Origin: CAYOHP01 sp964403795 [NCBI: uncultured bacterium]
GTDB taxonomy: Bacteria > Muiribacteriota > UBA6191 > CAZXTJ01
Length of the DNA stretch: 16,168 nucleotides
Direction: 5' to 3'
Assembly (NCBI GenBank): GCA_964403795.1
Contig: CAYOHP010000146.1
Span: 1-16,168, forward strand
The notes below the pieces were generated by a model. The model was given only the letters and a program-made list of their open reading frames with translations. It searched no databases and was not told the DNA's origin. Made by a program: the position numbers and the translations under genes. Below, piece after piece: positions 1-6,087 of the stretch (the stretch's first letter is position 1; each line of letters begins with the position of its first letter).

Positions 1-85
1 CCCCCTCATGCCTTCGGTCCGCTACTCCGAATCCCAGACCTGGGCACCTGGGGAGCGGGACCGTCAGGCGGATCCGGCCGCCGGG

Positions 86-1245
86 TCAGCGGGGACGCCC
101 CCGGAGCGGGGCGAGGTCCTGGTCGAGGCGGGCGAGCAGCTGGGTGGCCTTGTCCCGGTAGGCCGGGGGAACGCCCTCCAGGAGCTGGTCGTCAGTGTCT
201 GGGCCGCGGCCACGGCCTGGCGGTCCTGCCGCTGCTGGGCGAACCGGATGGCCCGGATGGCCCCGATCGCGTACCGGACCAGCGCGGTTGCCGACGGGGC
301 TGCCATGGCACCCTCCAGGTACCCGTCCGCGGCGACCGGCCCCCGGAGGAGCTGGATCCGGCCGGCCTCCTGCTCGAAGATCGCGAACTGGAGGACGGGG
401 TCCGCGACCTCGTAGCTCGGGAGCCGCATCAGGCCTTCCTGGAAGAACGCGTCGGCGCCGAAACCATGTTGAAGGAGAGCCCCCCGGAGCTCCAGGGTCG
501 CCTGGGCGAAGGCGTCCGGGACCGATCGGTCCAGGACGTTGGCGCCCAGGACCCGGGCCAGGAGGCTCACCCTGTCCTCCGCGATCTGGAGAGCGAGGTA
601 GCAGCCCTCCCGGCTGCGGTCTCCGTTCGGCGCCTTGGTCTCCTTGGTCACGGCGGCGAGTTCCCGCGCCGCGTTCCGCCCCAGGCTGGCGCAACAGGCC
701 AGGCTCGCCTGCAGGGCTTCGGCGGACACCGGGATCAACCTGGGATCGCTCGAGAGAAGACCCTTCACGGTGTTGAACTGGTTGCCCCCTCCGAGGAAGA
801 TGCGGGCGTTCCAGAGGGTGTGCCGGGCCTGGGGGAAGTCCCGGGTGGACATGGCGAGCTGCCCCGCCTTCCGGAAGAGCATGCCGAGGATCAGCTCGTG
901 GCCCTCCTGGGCCGCACCGGCCTCGAGAGCTCGAAGGGCCTTTCCGGCTTCACCGGGCTCCGAGGCGAAGACGGCGTTGCCTCCCTTGCGGGTGGGGAAG
1001 AACTCCTACAGGAGTTCGGCGATCTCGGCGGAGGCAGCCTGGTTGTTCTTGCTCCGGACCGCCGCCTGCATGGCCTGGAAGCGCTGGGCACGCTCCGGCT
1101 TCGCCTTCACCCAGGTCTCGAGGTCCTTCTCGGGCCAGCGCTTGTTGGCCTCCTCGGCCAGCCAGGCCGGGTCGCGAGGAGGGGTCGCCAGGAGGGGAGG
1201 GCAGGCAAGGAGCAGGACCAGGATCGAGAGTCGTGGGAATTTCAC
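86..1245 (-). pseudogene. Exported helical protein, interrupted by an in-frame TAG and a late frameshift
   Basis: Reading leftward from a GTG at 1245 (AGGA seven bases upstream), the product starts with a clear signal peptide: basic start, hydrophobic LSILVLLLACPPLLA, then a mature part beginning near TPPRDPAWL. The frame hits TAG at 1006-1008 but stays open in the same frame to about position 200, with coherent alpha-helical, Ala/Leu-rich sequence (EFFPTRKGGNAVFASEPGEA, then MLFRKAGQLA and onward). Near 190-200 the sensible reading moves by -1 into a frame ending DQLLEGVPPAYRDKATQLLA, with TGA at 86-88. Restored, the protein would be about 385 residues. It resembles helical-repeat (TPR-like) periplasmic proteins, but I recognise no family. 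Both lesions lie in otherwise well-kept coding sequence, so this is either a very young pseudogene or consensus errors. Readthrough of TAG is unlikely, because TAG ends several intact genes here. It is divergent from the sigma factor gene. Confidence 0.65.
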
Positions 1246-1351
1246 GCAGGCATCCTACCGGAGGTCGGATTTCCGGGGGATTGCCGCCGCAGGGGCGGAC
1301 CCGGGTGGAACCACGTCGGACCCGAGGCGGTCCCATCTCCTTCCCCAAGTT

Positions 1352-1377
1352 TGAACCGGAAGGGTACGGTGGGCGTC
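1352..1377 (+). promoter_or_regulatory. Candidate ECF-type promoter of the sigma factor gene
   Basis: TGAACC at 1352-1357 and CGTC at 1374-1377 are separated by 16 bases. This matches the general -35 (GAAC) and -10 (CGTC) pattern recognised by many ECF sigma factors, which commonly transcribe their own gene. The predicted transcript start would fall at about 1383-1386, on the ATG at 1385. That fits the absence of a ribosome binding site there. This is pattern matching only. Confidence 0.45.
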
Positions 1378-1384
1378 CACCCCC

Positions 1385-1963
1385 ATGACGGAGGATCCCG
1401 ACCGTGAACTCGAGGCCCTGGTACGAGCCGCCCAGGGGGGCGACCCGAGGGCCTTCGACGTCCTGGTGGGGCGCTTCCAGCGAAGGGTCTACCACGCCAT
1501 CCTGAGGATCGTGAACGACGTGCACCTGGCCGACGATCTGACGCAGGAAGTCTTCCTCAAGGCCTATCGGGCCCTGGGGAGGCTCGACACCCCCGGGTAC
1601 TTCGGGACCTGGGTGCACCGGATCGCCCTGAACCATGCCTTCGATGCCCGGAAGCAGCGCAAGCGCCGCCGGGACCGGGAGGTCAGCGGCACCGACTTCT
1701 CCTGGATCGAGGCCCCGGCCGATCCCCAGCTCGAGGCCCTGACCGACGACGTGCCGGGTCTCACCGAGGCCCTGAAGAAGGCCATGGAAACCCTGCCGGA
1801 GGCCCAGCGACGGGTGCTCGAGATGAGCATGGACCCCGAGGTGGGCCACGAGGCCATCGCCGAGGTCCTGGGGATCCCCAAGGGGACCGTGAAGAGCCGC
1901 CTCCACCATGCTCGCAAGATCCTTGTGGAGCGGCTCAGGCCCTTCCTGGAGCCCAACTCATGA
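1385..1963 (+). CDS. ECF-family RNA polymerase sigma factor
   Basis: A 192-residue group 4 (ECF) sigma factor that would direct RNA polymerase to a small regulon. Region 2 spans about residues 20-90: FDVLVGRFQRRVYHAILRI, then DDLTQEVFLKAYRAL, the conserved core-binding and -10 recognition helices, then FGTWVHRIALNHAFD. Region 4 spans about 130-185, with LPEAQRRVLEMSM followed by the helix-turn-helix EAIAEVLGIPKGTVKSRLHH that reads the -35 element. The length is normal for the family and no extra domains are seen. The ATG at 1385 has no clear Shine-Dalgarno sequence, but an ECF-like promoter lies immediately upstream, so the message may be leaderless and autoregulated. The next gene encodes a zinc-motif membrane anti-sigma factor, the usual partner in this family. 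The specific stimulus cannot be read from sequence. Confidence 0.93.
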   Translation: MTEDPDRELEALVRAAQGGDPRAFDVLVGRFQRRVYHAILRIVNDVHLADDLTQEVFLKAYRALGRLDTPGYFGTWVHRIALNHAFDARKQRKRRRDREVSGTDFSWIEAPADPQLEALTDDVPGLTEALKKAMETLPEAQRRVLEMSMDPEVGHEAIAEVLGIPKGTVKSRLHHARKILVERLRPFLEPNS

Positions 1964-2051
1964 GGACGGGCTGCCCCAGGAGGGGCGCGGCGGGAAGGCC
2001 CCCAGGGCCGTGCTACCTTCGAGAGCGCGGCCGGTTTCGAGAGGAGAACCG

Positions 2052-2537
2052 ATGATGGTCTGTCGCCAGGTGGCCCAGGCGCTCGAGTCCGGCCTTCCCA
2101 CCGACCTCTCGACCGATCTGGTGCGCCACTCCGAGGCATGCCCGGACTGCGCCCGGGAGCTCGCCACCCACAGGGCCGTCGACCGGCTCCTGGGCTCGGT
2201 GGGCCGGCCCGTGATGGCTCCTGGGTTCTTCGAGCGCCAGCGGGCCCGGATCCACGAGCGGGTGCTGGCCGAGGCCGAGCGGGTGGGCGAACTCGCCTGG
2301 TCGGCCCCGTCCGGGAGCCTGGTGGTCCTGGCCGCGATCGTCGCCGGCTACCTGTTCGTGGGGATGGAAGGCTTCTTCGAGGCGTTCCTCACGGTTCCGG
2401 GGCTTTCCTCGCATGGAGCCGACCCCCTGGACGCGTTGGTCCTGGTCTACGCCGGGGTCCTCGCCCTGGGGGTCTACGCGGTGGTGGGCCGGAGTGGCGC
2501 CGGAGTGCCCGAGCCGGTGGCGGGGCGGGCCTCGTGA
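2052..2537 (+). CDS. Membrane anti-sigma factor with zinc-binding (ZAS) motif
   Basis: A 161-residue partner of the preceding sigma factor. The start at ATG 2052 is set by GAGGAG at 2041-2046; a second ATG follows at once. The N-terminal cytoplasmic part has C4, H26, C30 and C33, the C-x(n)-H-x3-C-x2-C arrangement of ZAS anti-sigma domains, which clamp the sigma factor and may sense redox or envelope signals. A helical linker (residues 40-85) leads to two hydrophobic helices, about 89-105 (LVVLAAIVAGYLFVG) and 128-146 (ALVLVYAGVLALGVYAVVG). Two membrane helices are one more than most ZAS proteins have, giving a predicted cytoplasmic C-terminal end. The stop overlaps the next start (GTGA), so translation is probably coupled. 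Function is inferred from motif and position. Confidence 0.85.
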   Translation: MMVCRQVAQALESGLPTDLSTDLVRHSEACPDCARELATHRAVDRLLGSVGRPVMAPGFFERQRARIHERVLAEAERVGELAWSAPSGSLVVLAAIVAGYLFVGMEGFFEAFLTVPGLSSHGADPLDALVLVYAGVLALGVYAVVGRSGAGVPEPVAGRAS

Positions 2538-2947
2538 GCAAGCGGATCACCCGGGGGATCCTGGACTGGACCATCCTCAAGTACGGATGGCTGATCGTGT
2601 TCCTGATCCACGGGGTCTTCCTCTACATGGGGCTGATCTTCCTCCGGCAGGCCTATCACATGGAGGGGCCGACCCTGTACACGCCGGAGCAGCTCCGGAT
2701 CTCGCTGCTGCTCACCTCGATCTACATGGTCTCGATCGCCTTCTCGCTGATCCTGGTGATCCTGGCGGTGTTCGTGCTCGAGATCTTCCGGGCCACCCAG
2801 AAGCTCTCCGAGGACCTCGACGCCCTGAAGGACGAGCTGGGGGTCGGCCGGGGGCTCCCCGGGCTCGACGAGGCGACGGACGGGCGCCGGGAACGGGACG
2901 ATGTGGACGACACGATCCCTTTGGGGGCCGACCGGCCTGGGCTATGA
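2534..2947 (+). CDS. Small membrane protein with two transmembrane helices
   Basis: The GTG at 2534 overlaps the anti-sigma stop by four bases (GTGA), which decides the start and implies translational coupling. The 137-residue product has two strongly hydrophobic segments: YGWLIVFLIHGVFLYMGLIF near residues 16-36, and a longer one at about 55-85 (LLLTSIYMVSIAFSLILVIL followed by AVFVLEIF). An amphipathic helix (ATQKLSEDLDALKDELG) and an acidic, charged tail follow. I recognise no family. Its placement inside the sigma/anti-sigma unit suggests it helps anchor or tune the anti-sigma factor, or is a member of the same envelope response. That is inference from gene order only. Confidence 0.72.
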   Translation: MSKRITRGILDWTILKYGWLIVFLIHGVFLYMGLIFLRQAYHMEGPTLYTPEQLRISLLLTSIYMVSIAFSLILVILAVFVLEIFRATQKLSEDLDALKDELGVGRGLPGLDEATDGRRERDDVDDTIPLGADRPGL

Positions 2948-3012
2948 TCGTTGGCGGCGGCCCGCCCGCCTGAGCCCCGTCCACCCGTGATTCCGAGCGA
3001 GGTCGCGTCGCC

Positions 3013-4863
3013 TTGAAGTGCCCTTCCTGCGGGAACCAGGTCCAGGAGGACAAGCCCTGTCCCTATTGCGCCTACGCCGAGAGCGTGGGCATCCCCACCG
3101 ACCTCGTGCCCGGCGGCAAGGGCGGGGCGGGGGCCGGCGAGAAGGCTGCCGAGGGGCGCCTCCACATCAACTACGACCTCTCGATCCTGAACGCCTTCAT
3201 CGACAACAAGTTCCTGCTCCAGAAGGCGCTCGAGCAGGGCTTCGTCCCCGAGATGCTGGAACTCAACCTGGCCCAGAAGCTGGCCCGGCACCTGATCTCG
3301 CTCTACGAGACCGAGCCGAAGACGGAGGCCTGGGACAAGTTCATCGTGCGGGTGAAGCTGAAGCAGCGGGGCGTGCTCACCGTCACCCTGGACCAGTTCT
3401 ACTCCAAGGTGGTCGACGTCCCGGTGCCTACCCTGGAGCAGCTGCTCACCTACCTGAGCCTGCTCAAGAACCAGTTCTCGCTGCGCTTCCTGACCAGCCT
3501 GTCGGAGGACGTCTCCCGTTTCGTCCAGGACCCGGCGAGCGAGAACCGGGAGGAGATCGAGAAGTTCTGCAAGGGCGCCATCGACCGCCTGCATGCGGTG
3601 CAGAAGCTCGGGGTCACCAAGCGGATCAGCGTGGTGAAGACCCAGATCGAGGAGATCGTCTCCGACATCCAGGAGCGGGAGCGGACCGGTCCCAAGGAGA
3701 TCATCGGGTACTCGATCGCGCCCTTCCACACCCTGAACATGACCTGGTCGGGTCTGCGCAAGGGCTTCCTCTACGCGATCGCCGGAGCGCCCCGGCGGGG
3801 CAAGACCAACCTGGTGCTCGACATCGCTACCTACCTGGCCCGCGAGAACAAGATCCCGGTCCTGTTCTTCACCTGGGAGCAGACCAAGAAGAACCTGACC
3901 TACCGGTTGCTCGCCAAGGAGTCGCTGGTCAACCCCGACAACCTGCAGAGGAAGCAGGTGCTCCGGGACCCGATCACCAAGGCCAAGCTCCAGGCCGGGT
4001 TGAAGCGCATGGCCGACTACCAGGACTGGCTCTACGTGATCGAGGCCACCAAGGACGTGACCGTCGAGCAGGTCCGGGGCCACGCCTACAACGTCATGCA
4101 GGAGTACGACACCAACGACATCGCCATCTTCGTGGACTACATCCAGAAGATGCCGCCGTCGCAGAAGGGCGCCGCCAACGAGAAGATGAAGGTCGAGGAG
4201 ATCTCGACCGAGTTGAAGGGCCTGTCGATCGAGCTGAACTGCCCGATCGTGGCGATCAGCTCGCTGAACAAGGAAGGCTGCGCCATCGACCACGCCGACA
4301 ACGACTCGCGGCCGTCGATGTACCACTGCAAGGGCTCGGGCGACATCGAGTACGACCTGGACTCGGCGGCCATCCTCGCCAAGGACTGGGGTGACACCCA
4401 CGAGCTCCACGCCCAGCTCGGCCACATGGCCGAGGCGCTCGGCAAGGACCCGAACCGGCTGCCCAAGGTCGACATCGTGAACCTGCACATCGACAAGAAC
4501 CGCGACGTGCCCGAGGGCGTTCCCGACCTGATCCAGTTCCTGTTCTTCATCGAGGAGAACAAGTACATCGAGATCGGGGCCAAGAACGAGAACGACCCCT
4601 ACCGGTTCAAGCGGATCGAGGACCTGGTGAAGACCCTGGTGGACCGGGACTTCATCAAGTTCCACGACCACGAGTCGGCCCGCAAGGAGTCGGCGGCCGA
4701 CCGCATGGACCAGCAGCGCGGCAAGGGCGGCGCGGCGGCGCCGGGCCGACCTACCACCGGCACCCAGGAGCAGATCCCGGGGATGCCGCCGGGGGCGCCA
4801 CCTCCCGGAGGCCGGGACCGGCCCACCACCGAGAACCGGCCGAAGATCCGGCTGAAGTACTAG
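3013..4863 (+). CDS. Zinc-ribbon protein with DnaB-type RecA ATPase domain
   Basis: The start is TTG at 3013: an in-frame TGA at 2971 precedes it and no ATG or GTG lies between, so TTG directly before the zinc ribbon is the only plausible choice. The 616 residues contain: a zinc ribbon with C3, C6, C16, C19; a Gly/Ala linker; an all-helical region (about 50-235) beginning DLSILNAFIDNKFLLQKALE; and a DnaB C-terminal motor (about 240-535). The motor has a Walker A variant GAPRRGKT (258-265), the catalytic-type acidic residue in TWEQT (E289), Walker B FVDYIQKM (373-380), and LNCPIVAISSLN, the position of DnaB's PVIALSQLN. It also has SGDIEYDLDSAAIL and KNRD (495-498) in place of KNRxG. A Pro/Gly-rich tail ends in basic residues. 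It is not a normal replicative DnaB: the N-terminal domain differs and no DnaC or primase is nearby. Tandem TAGTAG stops end it. DNA unwinding, or another RecA-type motor role, is inferred. Confidence 0.82.
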   Translation: MKCPSCGNQVQEDKPCPYCAYAESVGIPTDLVPGGKGGAGAGEKAAEGRLHINYDLSILNAFIDNKFLLQKALEQGFVPEMLELNLAQKLARHLISLYETEPKTEAWDKFIVRVKLKQRGVLTVTLDQFYSKVVDVPVPTLEQLLTYLSLLKNQFSLRFLTSLSEDVSRFVQDPASENREEIEKFCKGAIDRLHAVQKLGVTKRISVVKTQIEEIVSDIQERERTGPKEIIGYSIAPFHTLNMTWSGLRKGFLYAIAGAPRRGKTNLVLDIATYLARENKIPVLFFTWEQTKKNLTYRLLAKESLVNPDNLQRKQVLRDPITKAKLQAGLKRMADYQDWLYVIEATKDVTVEQVRGHAYNVMQEYDTNDIAIFVDYIQKMPPSQKGAANEKMKVEEISTELKGLSIELNCPIVAISSLNKEGCAIDHADNDSRPSMYHCKGSGDIEYDLDSAAILAKDWGDTHELHAQLGHMAEALGKDPNRLPKVDIVNLHIDKNRDVPEGVPDLIQFLFFIEENKYIEIGAKNENDPYRFKRIEDLVKTLVDRDFIKFHDHESARKESAADRMDQQRGKGGAAAPGRPTTGTQEQIPGMPPGAPPPGGRDRPTTENRPKIRLKY

Positions 4864-4865
4864 TA

Positions 4866-4890
4866 GGTCCGGGGGACGAACCCCCGGTCC
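4866..4890 (+). terminator. GC-rich hairpin just after the DnaB-like gene
   Basis: CCGGGGG (4869-4875) pairs with CCCCCGG (4881-4887) around a five-base loop. Two more G-C pairs form beyond a single T-T mismatch. It begins three bases after the first stop codon. There is no T-run, so it could be a weak or factor-assisted terminator, or simply the first of the hairpins that fill the following 650 bases. Confidence 0.4.
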
Positions 4891-5057
4891 CCCGGGGCGA
4901 GCGCAGGGTCAGTCCCAACCGGCCAGTCAGGCTCGCCGATCCAGGGGAGCTGCGCCCACAGGACAAGAGCCGGGGACGCTCGCTTCGTCGGAACCCCACG
5001 CCGAGGGGGGAACTCGCGGGCGGGCTCCGGCTGCGCCCGCGGTCCGGGAGCTCGCCG

Positions 5058-5132
5058 CGAGCGGAGCGAGCCCGGGGGTTTGGGGGGTCGACCCCCAAAG
5101 CGATCTGCGGCAACCCGTAGGGTTGCTACGGG
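5058..5132 (+). repeat. Composite hairpin repeat, copy A
   Basis: Copy A shares its architecture with copy B (5277-5349). It has an identical 13-base head CGAGCGGAGCGAG. Next comes a G-run/C-run hairpin, TTTGGGGG pairing with CCCCCAAA (5079-5099). Then comes a hairpin GCAACCC-GTA-GGGTTGC (5110-5126), followed by CGGG. The loop bases differ from copy B while the stems are kept, a compensatory pattern expected for a structured repeat. Confidence 0.7.
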
Positions 5133-5276
5133 TCGTCGGGGGCTTGGCGAAGCCAGGCCGTCGGCGAGCCGTGCAGGTCCGCCTGCGCTGCTTCCCCTGG
5201 CGGAGCCAGGGGCGCTACCGCTCCCACCTCCGGGCGGCAGCTCGCCCCGAGGGGCACCTCAGCCGGCCGCTCACTC

Positions 5277-5349
5277 CGAGCGGAGCGAGTGGAGGGTCTG
5301 GGGGGAGCGCCCCAGAGTAAGCCACAGCAACCCGGAGGGTTGCTGCGGG
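5277..5349 (+). repeat. Composite hairpin repeat, copy B
   Basis: Copy B starts with the same 13 bases as copy A (CGAGCGGAGCGAG). It continues with hairpin TCTGGGG/CCCCAGA (5297-5316, loop GGAGCG) and then CAGCAACCC-GGA-GGGTTGCTG (5325-5345), ending in CGGG. The stem sequences differ from copy A at paired positions (TTTGGGGG versus TCTGGGG) yet still pair. It lies about 145 bases after copy A in the same orientation. Confidence 0.7.
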
Positions 5350-5520
5350 ATGCCGGCGGCGCCGCCGAGGCAAGGGTCCCGATGCTCCGTGCCGCCGAGT
5401 TCGCTGGCGGAAGGAGTCTCCGCAGCCCGAGGGTCCGATCTGGAACGGTCGCAACCCAGGTCACTCCGATGGGCTTGCAGGTTGGAGGGGCGATCGGATC
5501 CTGGCCCCCACAGGCTGGAG

Positions 5521-6075
5521 CTAGGGAGCCGTCGGCATCGTCACGTTGGCGGTGGTCTGGAAGCCGGTCCCTCCAGTGGTGTTGTAGTCCGCCGAGAACA
5601 CCGCAGTGAGCGGATTGCGGCCGCTGAGGTAGGACTGGACCTGGCCCATATCGGTGGCCGAGCCCGAGTAGGACTCGAGGCGATAGGTCGTCCCGAAGCG
5701 CTGGCGGATCCGGATGCCGTTGAGTCCTGCGATCGTGTCGGCGTCGTTGGCTTGGGCATCCAGGTTCAGGTTGCAGGTATCGGTGGAGGTTGCACCGGAG
5801 TCGGCCCGGATCGCGTCGGCAGCCAGGGGATCGGTGAGCTGAACCGTGTTGTTGGTGACTGTGGCGTTCAGCACGCTGGATCCGTCCCGGCAGAACATTT
5901 CGATTCCCCGGTTGCCGATCTGGGAGACCGAGTTGTCGTCGATGTGGATGTTCAGTGTCCCGGTGCCGTTGGTCACGACCCGGATCCCGGGTCCGGTCGA
6001 CGAGTTGTTGTTGGAGATCGTGTTGTCCCTGAAGATAACGTGCATGGTGCCGGTACCCAGGCTGGCGAGATTCAC
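5521..6075 (-). pseudogene. C-terminal fragment of a parallel beta-helix surface protein
   Basis: Reading leftward, the frame encodes about 184 residues of right-handed beta-helix rungs: MHVIFRDNTISNNN, LNIHIDDNSVSQIGNRGIEM and LNATVTNNTVQL, each with the Asn-turn pattern N-x-[ILV]-x-x-N. The C-terminal segment contains GIRIRQRFGTTYRLESY, then VQSYLSGRNPLTAV and GGTGFQTTANVTMPTAP, ending at TAG (5521-5523). This end resembles the C-terminal part of large exported beta-helix proteins in environmental bacteria. There is no signal peptide, no ribosome binding site, and the GTG at 6075 is only the first available start. The rungs seem to continue a few residues upstream (SLNVNLASL) and then break off where the opposite-strand FG-GAP gene begins. 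I therefore read it as a 5'-truncated gene. The overlapping plus-strand reading is compositionally implausible and is taken as a shadow. Confidence 0.68.
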
Positions 6076-6087
6076 GTTAAGGGAGGG

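Larger units (their letters stand above)
4867..5520. other. Gene-free, hairpin-rich region between convergent genes
   Basis: I see no credible gene here: the open frames across it have low-complexity Arg/Pro/Gly translations and no conserved motif. It is filled with short perfect inverted repeats. Examples are CGCGGGCG/CGCCCGCG (5015-5041, loop 11), GCTCGC/GCGAGC (5050-5062), GGCTT/AAGCC (5141-5154), CCCCTGGC/GCCAGGGG (5194-5212, loop GGA) and GCCCC/GGGGC (5244-5255), plus the two composite repeats listed separately. The last ~110 bases (5410-5520) hold no obvious structure. Such clusters resemble dispersed intergenic palindromic elements or attC/REP-like DNA, but I cannot assign a class. Confidence 0.6.

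Noticed and set aside
1006-1008. TAG as a recoded sense codon (pyrrolysine or readthrough)
   Set aside because: TAG is the natural stop of the DnaB-like, assembly ATPase, TPR-like, receiver, bioY-like and helix-turn-helix genes, and the gene also carries a frameshift.
2722-4671. Long minus-strand open frame of 649 codons
   Set aside because: Its translation is repetitive Leu/Val/Asp/Gly sequence mirroring the codon pattern of the DnaB-like gene on the other strand; no motif or start context.
5058-5349. CRISPR array or integron attC sites in the hairpin cluster
   Set aside because: Only two imperfect copies about 145 bases apart, no regular spacers, no cas or integrase gene; attC core sites were not recognised.
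5080-6087. Extension of the FG-GAP frame upstream to give a 1015-residue protein
   Set aside because: The first ~335 residues are Arg/Gly/Val-rich without motifs and run opposite a convincing beta-helix coding frame and through the hairpin cluster, so this part is a shadow.
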